Shown: positions 47,005 through 60,200 of the stretch, piece by piece
Numbering within the stretch: position 1 is the first letter of the stretch
Layout: every line of letters starts with the position of its first letter
Assembly (NCBI GenBank): GCA_036346255.1
Contig: CM070625.1
Location: 37,824,520-37,888,519, forward strand
Source: Ampelocalamus luodianensis
Taxonomy: Eukaryota; Streptophyta; Magnoliopsida; Poales; Poaceae
Direction: 5' to 3'
Length of the DNA stretch: 64,000 bases
Translations under genes and position numbers: made by a program
The notes under the pieces: generated by a model
What the model saw: only the letters and a program-made list of their open reading frames with translations
Databases searched by the model: none
What the model was told of the DNA's origin: nothing

Positions 47005-47760
47005 CTGTAGAATATGTACTCCCTACATCTCCTATTTTTTTTTAGGAATTTTTGAAAACTTTTATACATAGATAATACAAAGGTAACAGCGCAAGTGGGG
47101 TAACACATGATGTTCTCTCTTGCCAAGCTAATGAAAAAAATATTTTACTATAACATCGACAGTTAGATTTTCAGAGCAACATTGAGTCATTGAGTAGCTT
47201 CAATCCTTGAGGTTCCACTTAACATCCACTCCACGCTATCATTTCAGTTAAAAAACATATATGATCAATTCTTAGGCTCAATCTCGAACGTGAAAACTAT
47301 GAAACATGGGAACACGAGGCACAAAAAAAATTATCACTTAGCAAGAGAAACTGACCTGCACGAATTGTGAAACGATACTGTTAGCAATGAAGCAGTGAAT
47401 GTTACATCTAGATTACCTTCTCAGTATTATGAAAAAGATAGGTTGCCACAAAAGTCTACGTAACAATTTTAAAAAAGAAAATGATTGCCTATGCTGTCCT
47501 TTTTTGGAAGCTAGTTGGTGTTGTCTTTACCTATCAAGCACTTTTCACAAAACAAGTTATTTTGGATATTAATATGATCTTTAAAATACAATTTTGACCA
47601 CTAATTACATTATAATATATTTGTAAAACTCAATAAATTTATAATATTACAAAATTACTTTTCGAGATGAATCTACACGTCGATTTCATGTATCAAATCT
47701 AAATATTTTAAAATATATCAATAACTAAAGTTTTTAAAATTTAACTGCATGTTTCAAATA
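47005..47760. other. AT-rich intergenic stretch
   Basis: No gene or element recognised. Bases 47560-47750 are very AT-rich and may be an old MITE, but no terminal repeats were found. Confidence 0.4.
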
Positions 47761-48271
47761 CTGTTTTCAAGCCGAGTGAAAAGTCAGTCCCTGCGTGCCC
47801 ATTGCCATCGTGTCGTGCTTCCCGGCTAATCACTTTCGGTTTCACTGTCAGGTAGGCCCCACGCCACCAAAGTCCGACCAACACCTCGTCACCTCATCCG
47901 GTTCAGGCTTTGGCTTCGCCCGTCGAGAGGACCGCCCCTTCCTCGATCCAAGCCGCCCATACGAAACTCAACAGCCCGGATCTCTATACCACCCAACGAT
48001 AGGGTTACGGCATCCGCCTCCCATCTCGCAAGGCTGGCGATCCTACGTTGTCCATTGCGCAATCGACAGTGCAGATGCGCTCGCGCCCCTTCCTCGGCCC
48101 GTGCCAAGTCGAGGCGCCCCCACGCGTGCGTCCCATCCCGATTCGATAAACCCCTCCGCCTCCGCCTCCGCCTCCCCCCTCGGCCCTCTTTGTTTCCCCT
48201 TCTTCCCTCTCCGCTCCCACCCGCTCCACCCCCCAAAAACCCTACCCCTAGATCGCGAGGGCGGGGTCGAG
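47761..48271 (+). promoter_or_regulatory. NAA25: NAA25 promoter and 5' UTR region
   Basis: Composition changes sharply to GC- and pyrimidine-rich. The segment before the start codon has a (CCTCCG)n-like run at about 48150-48178 and a CT-rich tract (48185-48235), both common in leaders of grass housekeeping genes. AAACCCTA at 48237-48244 is a telo-box, a motif often found near starts of genes for the translation machinery. No convincing TATA box is seen. The reading frame open from 47795 runs in phase into the gene, but family similarity begins only at the ATG at 48272. Confidence 0.5.
48237..48244 (+). promoter_or_regulatory. telo-box AAACCCTA
   Basis: AAACCCTA lies 27 bases before the NAA25 start codon. 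Telo-boxes are enriched close to transcription starts of plant ribosomal-protein and translation-linked genes. A role here is inferred. Confidence 0.45.
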
Positions 48272-51200
48272 ATGGCCAGCAAGTTCGGGCTCGCCGGCGG
48301 CATCCCCGAGCGGCGGGTGCGGCCGATCTGGGACGCCGTAGACTCGCGCCAGTACAAGGCCGCGCTCAAGCTCTGCACCGCGCTCCTCGCCAAGCACCCC
48401 ACCTCCCCCTACGCCCTCGTGAGCTCCCTCCCTACGCCCTCGTGAGCTCCCTCGCTCAGTTTTGCCCCCCATTTTTGGGTTGTTTTGGTCATGGCTTGAT
48501 GAATCTGGCGTAGAAATGGGTGTCGTGGGTGTTTAATCAGGAGCCCCGTGCAGCCGCCCGATTTGTCTCGCTACTTTTCTTTTTGGAGCTGTTGTGTGAA
48601 ATGTTTGATCTAGTTGCGTCGATGGAAAACTAGATGATTAGTTTTGCATTGTACCTAATTTGTTGCTAGCTCTAGCTTATCTAACGTGCTTGTGCTACTG
48701 AGACTGATTTCTAAGAGGTTTAGTTCATCTCATCTTTGTATCTTACTTATGTTAGGAGTTGCTGCAGTGTGCGTGCAAGTGTGCATATGTGCTTGCACCT
48801 GTGCCTGATCGGGGGCAAAAATTCATTCAGAGGCTTCCTATTGAGGGGTGTGGTGGTAAGGGTTTGGGAACAGTCCTATAGAACGGACAGCTCAGATTGA
48901 TTCGAGGAACCATTAAGCCAAACACTTACGTTAAACTGAGCTACCTGTTCCAGATTGGATTGCTTTGAAAGCCTTCGAATCCTCTCCTTGGTAGAAGCTT
49001 GATATTGAATTTTTATTTGCTAGGTTGCTGCAGACAAAGTTGGATGGGAGGAGGAGAGGATAGGGAGGGAGTAAGGTGATGGTTGAGTAGGTTACAGTGG
49101 TAGAAATTAAACGGGGATGGTCCATTGATGGGTACTGGGAGGAAAATGAGATGCGACTGACATGAAAGCTAGAGAGGTAGGGAACAAGTGAGTGCTCGCA
49201 AATCAATTTAAAGCTTGAAACTCTGACATGCTCTGTATTTGTTGTATGTGACAGTGGTAAAATGGCCTTGATTTGTTTCCTTGATGTCTGTTAAAGATCC
49301 GATAAGGAAACCCCCTTTTTCATGTTGCTATCTTTTTAGTCAAAGGGATTAACTCAGTTTCTAAGGAAACCATAGGTTTTATGTTGGCTGTATTGAGAAT
49401 TCGATTAAACCATACTATTAAATTATCTCATTTCAGGCTCTCAAGGCTCTTATTTTGGAAAGGATGGGAAAGCCTGATGAAGCATTGAGTGTGTGTTTGA
49501 ATGCAAAGGAGCTGTTGTATTCCAATATCATTTTTCATTTTGATGACCTCACTCTTAGCACACTACAGATAGTATTTCAGAGGCTTGAGCGATGTATGTT
49601 TATACTTGCTGTTTGCTTTATCTCCTTAACATCATCTTTTTTTCTAAATTATCTTGTGCCCATGTTTGTACCAGTGGATCTTGCAACTTCATGCTATGAG
49701 TGCGCTTGTGCAAGTACCTAATAACTTGGAATTAATGATGGGCCTTTTTAATTGCTATGTCAGGGAGTATTCATATGTGAAGCAACAACAGGTATGATGT
49801 ATTTTGCTTGTTGCTCGACATAATTTTTTTTGTGCTTCCTTGTTCAATGCTTGACCTTCCTGCTTTGTATGTTTTGCAGACAGCAATTAAAATGTACAAA
49901 ACTGTAGGAGAAGAAAGATTTTTGCTTTGGGCAGTTTGCAGTATTCAACTGCAGGTGGGATGTTATAGTTTATCTTATATCCATGAATTTCTGCATTCAC
50001 AATTTAGATCAAGTACTGTAACGACAAATTGCCATTTTTTTTTCTCATTGAAAACTTTTAAAAGCTTTAGATAACCATGCATTGTCATGGATGTATGGGT
50101 AAAATGATGGTTTTAGGCGCATGTGCGGCGAGTAGATGCTACAGGACAGGTAACAGAGGGAGCATGGTTATTAAGGCGTTGCTTAGGCGTCGCCTAAGCG
50201 GTAAGGCGCCACCGGGGGGCAAGGCGGCGCTAAGGCCGGAGAGGAAGAGGGGAGGAGAGCGGTGCGGCGTTGGCGGCGTTGCGTGAGGAGGAGCCGGAGG
50301 CGCGCGGGCGCGCGAAGAGGAAGGATCAAGAGCGCGACGCGCGAAGGGCGTGGAGGAGGCGGCGAAAGCAGCGATGGCGTGGCGTGCGGCATGCGCTCGG
50401 CCGCTCACCGCTCGCCGCTCTTTCCTGAACAAAGCGGGAAAAAGAGGAGGTGCTCGCCGCTCTTGGTCGGCGGGAAAGAGAGGCGGCGAGCGGAGGCGGC
50501 AGCGCGAGAGGGGCAAGGGGGGGCAAGCGGGCGGCGGTAGGCTAGCATAGTTAGCACCTTTGTTTAGGTAACTAGCGTAGTTCCTGGTTTTGCAAAAGAA
50601 CACTTGTTTCAAAAGAACACAATAAGTATGCACGTGCCCTCGCCTTACGATGTTTATAAGGCGTCGCCTTGCTTCACGCCTTACCGCTTAAAAGGTGTGA
50701 GGGGGGTGGGTCGCCTTGTCTCGCCTTACCGCCTTAATAACCATGAGAGGGAGTGGAAGGTTTGGAGCAGAGGAGAATTTGTGTGTGCGTGGGGTGGGGG
50801 GAGTGGGGGATGAGAGGGAGTTGGGTGGACGTTCGTGCAGGACAGAAACGTTTGAGAAAGATGAGATGGGGGAATAAAAACATAGAAATGGTACTGGTCT
50901 CATGGGTTCAAACTAGGGTTGACCTAGGGCTGGGCATATTTTTCTCGAATCAGAACTCTACGAACCAACAAACCAAAATTGTAGGTTTATTCGGTTTTCG
51001 GTAGAAGGATCGTTTTTAATTTTTGTCCTAATCGGTGATCGGTATTTGGCTCGGTAGGCGCATCACATGGCCACACACTCTTGGCCTCTCGCCCCCTACC
51101 ATTCCAGACCTCCAATCGAGAGCCTGAGAGACCAAGGCGAGTAGGCAGCAATGAGTAGCGACCTAACCTAGCATCCTGGCGAGGCGGCGTAGCATGGCCA

Positions 51201-54200
51201 AGAGCCCAAGACGGCGTGTGTGTAGGTGCTGCCGCTCGAAGCTCTAGATCTGGAGCCAGCGGTGACACACAAGTTCCTTTTTGGCATTTTGGTGGTTGAA
51301 AGATTTGGATTTTTGGCGTTTTGGACTCGATTATGGGAAATTTTGGTGCTAGCACCTTGTATCTTGTGTGAAGTTTAGATCTTGTGGTTAAATTGTTCCA
51401 AATTTTGGCAATTTTTTTCTGATCTGATTTCAATGTGTTGGATTTGTTCACAGTTCAATTTTTTTGTCACAATTTCGGTGTTACCGAAATACCGAACCAA
51501 CTTAAATTCAGCTTATTAGGTTCGGTATGGAGTTCTTATTTGGTTAATTCGGCGGTGACATTTCAAAAACCGAAATTTTTTATACCGAAAAAACCGAACC
51601 GAATTAACCTAATAAACCGAATGCCCACCCCTAGGTTGACCTATCAATTCCTAGTGTACGGAAAGCCTTACAAACCAATAAGTATCATTTAAATTATTTT
51701 TGAGAAAGCTGCAAAATCACAAAGTTAAATTTAGGCAACCCTATGCTTGATTGTTAGCAGGGAGCACAATCCACATAGAAGTTCCAGTCATGGTTATTAA
51801 GGTGTCCATAAGGCGTCGCCTAGGCGGTAAGGCGCGCGCAGAGGTCAAGGCGCCGCGTCGCCTTGCCGCGCGAGCGTATGGTGTCCGCCTCAGGTGCAAG
51901 GCGTCGCTCAGGCGGAGAAAGGCATAAGGGAGGCCTGAGGCGACGCCTTGGACTGCTGGCCCGCGAGAGAGAAGGGGAAAGAGGAGAGGGCGAAGACCGA
52001 AGAGCTTTAGACTCACCCTGAACCTTAGGCGTCGCCCTCCCCGGCGCTGAGCGAGGAGGCGGCGCGGGCGAAGGGGCTCGGAGGGGGAGCGGGCGAAGGG
52101 GCTCGGAGGGGGAGGGAGAGCCAGAGAGAAAGAGAGGGAGGGGAAGTGGTGCGACACGGGCGCAGCACTGCCGTGAGGAGGAGGCGAGGAGGCGGCGCGC
52201 TTGGCGCGAGGAGGCGAGGCGGCGCGGGCAAAGGGGCATGGAGGGAGGCGGCGGGGCGAAGGCGTGGAGGAGGGCGAAGCGAAGCGGCGATGGCGTCTTG
52301 CGTCTGCAGCGGCGGGCTGGGAAAAGGGCAGCGGGCGAGCGGGGCGGCGGCGGGATCTTCTGCGATCGAGAGAATCAAAGCGTACCTGCGGGATCTTTGC
52401 GGCGCTGCTCTGCTCGTCGCTTAGGGCGTGAGTAAGCGCGCCGCCTTACCTTACGCCTTATGCCTTACCGCTTCAAAGGTGTGAGGGTGGGTCGCCTCGC
52501 CTTACCGCTTTAATAACCATGGTTCGATTTTGTAAGATGTGATGTATTTATCCATTTGATGCAATGCAATAACATGTTGTACTTTTGGACACTATTTTTG
52601 TACTCCTTCATAAATAGATATGGCATGTCGTTGGTTTAAACACAAATTATCTATCTGATGCAGTGCAATATTACATTACCGGAAGTATAGAAGTGAGGAA
52701 AAAACCGGCGATTCACGGATTTACGGTGGTACGGGATTTTAAAACCCGGCCGGTTTTTCTCCGGTTTAGCAAATTCAAATATCAGTTTTTGAATTTCAGC
52801 CAGTTTTTAAGCAAATTCAAATTTCAGTTTGCGAATTCCAACCGTTTATTTTCGGGGATTTCCGGTTACCGGCTGGTAACGGAGAATGGGCACCGGCCGG
52901 GATTTCCTCCGGTACCGGGTTTTCTATCCTTGGAAGTGACACAATTTTTGAAAGTGTTTAGTGTGTTGTACTTTGTTGCACTGACTTGTCCCTGCTGCAC
53001 TAACTTGTCCCTGCCCTGATCCCGGTTATTCATCTTACAAGCATTGAATTAAATATCTAATAGCAATACTTGCTATGCTGTAGCTACTAGCTAAAACAAG
53101 TACATCGAGGATGTTTATGCAGTATTGTTTGCCAGGATTATCTTCAATTTGTTCTGTATGTGCTATTATGTTGCATGGAACTTATACTTTTGCCCATGGC
53201 AGGTATACTTTAGCAGTGGAGGTGAAAAATTATTAGCACTAGCTGAAGCATTGCTTAAAAAGCACATAAATTCGCATAGTTTACATGAGCCAGAAGGTAT
53301 ATCTGCTTATATAAAATGTGCCCTTTGCCATGCCATCTTCGCTTGCATAAGTGCTGTCCTCTTCTGACATAGTTACTACATGCAGCACTTGCTCTCTATA
53401 TTTCAATTCTGGAACAACAGGCAAAGTATGATGCTGCTTTGGAAGTTCTTTCTGGAGACTTGGGTTCTCTTATGGGAAGGGAGGAGGACAAGCTTCGTCT
53501 GCAGGTAATTTCAATTTCAATTTTCTTTGACAATGTCTTGGTGTGGTAATTGCTGTTTATCTGGATTACAAGTTACGATTAACTACATTTACCTTTCCAC
53601 ATTCCATTTTCCCCATCTAAATGTAAATCAGAACATAATAAATAGCAATTTACTGGAGTGCATGACTGCATGTATATTATAGTAATATCTGAGTTGATAA
53701 CTCACCCAGCTTACTGTTCTGTCTGCATTGATTTTCTATGAAATTCTCTGATTAATTGAAAGCTTGGAATTTTTTTGAAAGCTATAACGAACGTGAAGTT
53801 AAACTAGTTTATTAAAATGCGCTTTTAGTGAAATAGTTATCTCCCTTACTGTTTATACTGTTGACTTCCAGAAAAGTGCTATTTAGCAATGTCTGTTGCA
53901 TGTTCAGCACATCTACTCTTTTCGTGCTTTTGTAGAAAATGCTCCTTTAACTTCTAGGTCTTTGTTTCTGCCCCTCCTTATCAAATATGTCTTCTTTTGA
54001 AAGTGACATTCACTTACATTATTGTCTGACTTCAAGCTGACAGGGATGGCTTCTTGCTCAAGCATGTAACTATGCTGATGCTTCCGAGATATATCAGAAG
54101 GTCCTTGAGTCTTGGTAATGTTTCCCATCATTGACTTCATACAATTCTCAATTGTTCTACAGAGTTGGCCATTGACCAATTGCTGCTTAATCATGTTTTA

Positions 54201-57200
54201 TCAAATTGTTCCAAGATTGTAGTATTCTATGCATCTACAAATTTCTACCTGCAACAACTTGTAGGAAGCACCCTACCAAGTACCAACTGTTCTGTTCACG
54301 AGCATACTCCATGCCATGATATGCATAATGCCATAGATGTACTGCAAGCCCATCTGGCAGGCCTGGCATTTGAGCTCTTTGTTTGCTTTCTAGAAACTTA
54401 TGGATTGATTTGCCCTATTTCAGTTATATAACCAGATTCCTTGGATCTACTGCAGTTTTTATTTAAATTTTAAGCTTGATTTTTAACATTAGCTTCTCAA
54501 TCAGGGAGCACTGTTATACTTCGCATTGTTTTGTTTTCATGTGTTCTTTGTCCTTCCTCGATTTGTTGCAGCATATTTTGTCTGTATATTCATCCATTGG
54601 AAATTTTCTTTTACTTCTGTTTAGTTTTTGATGATTGTTCTCTCTTCTTTTGACTGGGCAGTCCTGATGACTGGGAGTCCTTTCTCCATTATTTAGGCTG
54701 TTTGCTGGAGCATGCCGTGAACTTGCCTAAACCAAGCACTGGCGAACACACTTGTTCTTCTTGCTTTGTAGATTCGACTTTGTCCAGCAAGACTTCGCTT
54801 AGTGAGGAGCTGGTACTTCCTCCACCTAAAGCACCTTTCTTTTACCTTGTGTTGTTGATGTGCATGTGATTTACTGAAAGTATATGCATGCAGGTTGAAT
54901 CTCGCCTTACAAGTGCATTATCATTTGTGCAAAAGCTACAAGTAAATGACTCCAGTGACTGTGTCAGAGGACCTCACTTAGCGAATATTGAAATCGAACG
55001 GCAACACCGCCTCAATGGAAACACAACTGATAGAAAGTTTATTGAAGCTTTGATAATCTACTTCCACAGGTTTGTCTGAGTGGCTGAGTGCATCTTCTTT
55101 CTATTTCCGTGCCCATCTGTGAATCTCCTCATAGTTTATACATGAGCAAGCATGATGGAAATCACAGCCTTTTAGCTTGCAATAAGCCTGTTGCTTATGC
55201 TTTTGAGATCCACTACAAATCACAATTTATTGTATTAAATGGTGCATTTGAATCTTGAAAGCTGATTAAATATATCTCTAATTATATTTGTTTTTTTCCC
55301 TCTTGTCATGAGCTTGCTGATTCATTAAAAGTTATGTTCTTTGCTCTTAGAGTTTGCTAATGGCTATGTTTCCTGAACACTCCGGTATCTTCTTCCTATC
55401 ACCTACCTACTTGGTATCGGATACAGCCAACCCAAAATGCTTGAGAGATTGTACCCTACCTTCCAATCTCCTCAATTCACCCTCAGTACCTAGTTTCCTA
55501 TGTGTCTTGTCTATAGTGAAAAAATAAAAGAAAGGCATCACCATTCCCTTTTCTATTTTGCTTTAAATGATTCGTTCTGTTTGTTATATTGCCCATAGAC
55601 AGATACACAGTAAGTTTTGGGGGATTGAATTATTGAAATATGTGAAGAAAAAGTAGACTATACCTAGGTATAAGATATTAATTTGTATCCATTTTTCTGT
55701 ATCAATGCATGGATTGCTTCTACAATTTAGTAACTGACTCCGTGTATGCTGTTGCTACAAAAGCATGAGTATGAACTAAATTTGTGCATGCATTATGAAC
55801 TAAATTTGTGCATGCATTTATATTTTTGTTCTATTTTATTTTATTTGCAAGGCTCTCGTCTCTTTGACTTTAAGGAGGTTTCATTCCTAGCCTACCCTAA
55901 CTTGTTTGGGATCAAAGGTTTTGTTGTTGTATTTAAATATAAAAGTTTAGTTTATACCTGCCCGGTAGTATCATACATTGAAAGATAAAAGTTTAGTTAT
56001 ACCCTCCCTATATAAATGACTTTTATATTTAAATGTATTCTACTGTATTTCCATGTGACTGTGTCGGCATTTTTACATTTTAGGACAATATGTAGCTTGC
56101 CAAGTCAATATTGTGCAGTGTCTTGTACCTGTGTGTCCATATCTGTGCAATCTTGTGTAGTTGATGTCCAATATTTTGGTTACCAGTACATAGCAGAGCC
56201 ACTTGTATCTGCATTCGTGAAGATATAGGCATATTTCTTAGAGGTTTTCACATTCGTTTCTAATCTATAGTTACAACACTTTTCGGCACATGCAGATTTG
56301 GTCACTTGTCCTGCTCAGCATCGGATGCTGAAATATACCTTCACATGCTATCAGGCGATGAGATAACCGAGTTGCTAGATGCAATTTCCAGATCTTTTGA
56401 TGCGTCATCAGTTTCAGTAAAAGCACTGGGTTTGACAATAACTACTTTTAAGGTTCAAGAACTTTTGGGAACTTTATTCTCAAAATCAACTACAGGTCCA
56501 CTTTCGTTAAAATGTCACGTCATTGTATTTCTATATGTTTTTCTTAAAAGCTTTATTGTGCTATTTGATTTATCTCAGTCATTTATTTTTATACCTTAAA
56601 ATTCATATGTCAATCCATAGTCATTTATTTTTAGACCTTAAAATTCATATGTCAATCCAGAACTTCACTGCATTGCAAAAGGGATGGTTGAGACATTTTA
56701 TAAAAACTTGCCTCTCTCAAGAGACCTGGATCCTCAGGAAAGCATGCATGGTGAAGAACTGCTGTCAATGGCCAGCAGTATTCTTGTGCAGGTATGTAGC
56801 TGTAGCTGATTATTACTAGTACGAAAGGAAAATGGAACAATTTAAGCTTTCTTCAAATCTCTGGGAAAAGGTGTCTAATTTATGATCGGGATAGGGTTCT
56901 TCATAATTCATATAATAGTTTGGATGAACTAATGTAGTAAAGTCTAACTTATTAATAAGTTGTAGATTTTTTTTCTTATTTGAGTGAAAGTGATATCTGA
57001 CAAATTTTCCCTTATTGAAAAAAGAGAAAAATTATTCCATGCCCATGTGCTATTGTGAGCAATTTAGCCCTTATGCAAGAGAATTTTAAGCTAAATATGT
57101 ATTCAGGTTAATCCAGCTATGGTTCTTCCATTACCATTAATTGTTGCCACCATAATATATTATTTATTACCTTCTTGAAAAGTGCATTCCTCGTGGTCAA

Positions 57201-60200
57201 TATATTGTATTATATTGTTTTTCTTATCACGGAAATTGCCAGAAAAACTCCTATTCTTCAGTTACATTGAATTACATATTTCCCAGTGGCCTGTTCCATT
57301 TAATATTACAATTAATTATACACCATATCTTGGAACAGCTGTTCTGGCGTACAAGGAACTTAGGATACTTACTTGAAGCGATTTTGGTACTAGAGTTTGG
57401 ATTGACTGTTCGAAAGTAAGTCTATTGTGATATGCACCCATCTTCTGTGGTAACTTGGGAACAAATGTTTCATTGTCTATGACTATCTTTTATCCTTTAA
57501 TTGTGTATGATTAGCTTATTAAGTGTCAGTCAAATAGCTAGCTTTTTCAGGAAATATTATTGAGTTGACTAAAAATAGAAGAAATTTGAAGCATAAGACT
57601 ATTAGTTGTACAATCGTTATTGCTGCATTTATACAGAAGTAGATCCTAGGTGGAATTTTATCCTAGAAGCCACAAAATCTACTATTTCATTTGTTCTCTT
57701 TTAATTTTAACAATGTCACTGCAATTAGCTATATAAAATTTGCCCATGCCCTGTAGTAATATAATGTCTAGTTAGTAAAGGGAAGAAATAAATTGGTCAG
57801 TTCCACTTCAATAAGGCGAGATAGTGTTAAAGTTAAACAGACGTTGCTATACCATATTAAATCAAGTTTGTTTGTGAAAGGAGAATATCAAGAAATGATA
57901 ATGGGACCTGATTATTCATGTTTATGTAACTAGATGCTGAATGATAATATTTTGGTCATGTGCCCAGGTATGTCTGGCAATACAAGATTATTCTGGTGCA
58001 TCTGTACTCTTACCTGGGAGCTCTTCCATTAGCTCATCGATGGTAATCTCTTTTCCTTACATGTTTCTTTTCGTTTATGCTCTCGCTATTTGGATCCTTT
58101 CATATTTTATGTATTGCTGAATGCTGAATTACTGGTATTAATGAGCTCCATGCAAATGCAAAACCATTGCCCTAGGTAACTCTCCATTATGGCATAAAGA
58201 TGCTTCCACAAAGAACATCCCTTTCATTTGTTCCATCCGATGTGCTTCCCTTACACAGAAAGCTTGTTTTGTGTAGAATGCTTGCTCTGCTAATTACGTC
58301 TTCTTTGGACTGGTGTTTCTGGTTAATTTCCTTGAGATTATTCAATGAGATCAATTTTTCTCCTTCCTATCCTGAACGGTATTCTTATATACAGGTATGT
58401 AACCCTGGAGGTGAAAAACATCCTTCTAGAGTCTGTTTCACACCACATCTTGCCACAAATGTTGAGTTCTCCTTTCTTGCAACAAACTGCTGATCTTGTT
58501 AAGGATTATCTGAAATTCATGAATGATCATTTGAAAGAATCTGCTGACCTTACCTGTCTTGCATATAGGCACCGTGTGTACTCAAAGGTGAAGAACAACC
58601 TTTTCCTTTTCATTTATTTTGCATGTGTAAACATGAAAGTACTGTTGTTATATCTGTGTTTGCTGACTGATGATGAGTTCCATCACACAATTTCCACTAT
58701 CCACTGTCATGGTTCATGGTCAAGGTTTAGAAAATCCTCACCCCAGTTACCAGCAGAATAGGTCCTCTGTAAACTGGACAATCTAGTGAATTTGTTCTGT
58801 GGTGTTCTTGCTTAGTCTGATTTATGTCATAATTTTTACAACTCTAACTTCCCACTTATTCTTTCAAGAAAAGTAAACACATTATTGAACTATGCTGTTT
58901 GATAATATTAAAAATAGAAAGCGAAATTGTGGTATGGATTTCTTGGAAACTTGTAAAAAGGGCCGGTTGGCAACCAAAGTCACAATCTGCCCCTCGACTT
59001 TTGTATGAAGTTCATGTGATATTTTCACTATCTGCATCCATGAACCAGGCTGAAACTGATATTTGACCAATGACCACCTAACAATAACAAGTCCCATACT
59101 GAGTCTTGAAACCCTCTCAATGTATCGTTATCGGATAGGGTAGCACAATTGATAGGAATTCAAGCTCTTCTCTGCATTACATAATTGTTAAGCTGATGCC
59201 ATGTTTAATTATCATATTGTTTGTTCGCCATGCTTGGCATTGTATAGTATTGGGCAAAGTTCCATGACATGATTATTCTGCTACAAAAGGAGTTTGTTTT
59301 AGTCATGTGCCTTGCCATGTCACGGGTTGCATCAAAGCCAGATATTTCCTCCAGTTATGTTGGCATTCTCCCTGGAAATCATTTGCTGTCATTTTCACAT
59401 TATTTTGTATTTTTGTGCTATTTTCGCTCAGGTAATTGAATTTGTTCAGTTCAAAGATCGCTTGCAACACTCCATGCAGTATCTTTCTGTAAGAACTGAT
59501 TCCGTACTACTGAGTCTGAAGCAGAAGGCTGAGTCTCTTGAGGAAGTGGAGGTTAGTTGTCACTTGTCAAATTCAAATCACATTTTGGGGATTTATTAGT
59601 AGTTCAGTAAAATTACTGATGCGTGCTTTGATGCTTGAAAGGAATTGTATACTCCCTCTGTTCCCAAATACATGTCATTCTAGCTTTCAAATTTTGTTCT
59701 CAAATACATGCCATTCTACAATTTCAAGACAACTTTTAAACTTTTTTCCTTTGCATACCCCTACCTTCAGTTTTCCTAATGTTATTTACTACTGTGGATT
59801 AGAGTAACACACACACACTATCCAAGAGCAATAAGTGAGTTAACGAAGGAGGATAATATGGTCTTTCGTATACATGTCTTGGTTGCAGTGCAAAATCCTA
59901 GAATATCATCTATTGAGGAACGGATGGAGTAGCTATTTTCTTCAGCTTGTAACCATTTTGAACTTACCATTTTTGGAACCTTTAATTATGTTGTTATAAA
60001 TGGGACCAAATATGCTGTGAGGATATCATTTCTTCGATGTTGATTAATTTCTCATACAATGATAAATTGATGCCGAGCATCTTTTTATGTCATCATACCA
60101 GTACTGATAATTCTGGTTTCACTGTCTCCCCAATTGCAGTCTGTTCTTGAAAATGTGAACCATGGAGCAAGGTTGGTTGAGCTATCAAATGAGGATAACA

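Noticed and set aside
47795..48271. Upstream in-frame extension of NAA25 (open frame from 47795)
   Set aside because: Similarity to the family starts at the methionine at 48272. The upstream part looks like GC-rich leader sequence and adds about 159 residues unknown in homologues.
48846..49206. Possible MITE in NAA25 intron 1
   Set aside because: A 'ggggtgtgg...ttcgaggaacc' stretch looks a little like a Tourist end, but no matching inverted end or 3-bp duplication could be found.
50139..50633. 164-residue minus-strand open frame
   Set aside because: It overlaps hAT element A in the NAA25 intron, is alanine- and proline-rich through GC content, and has no transposase motif.
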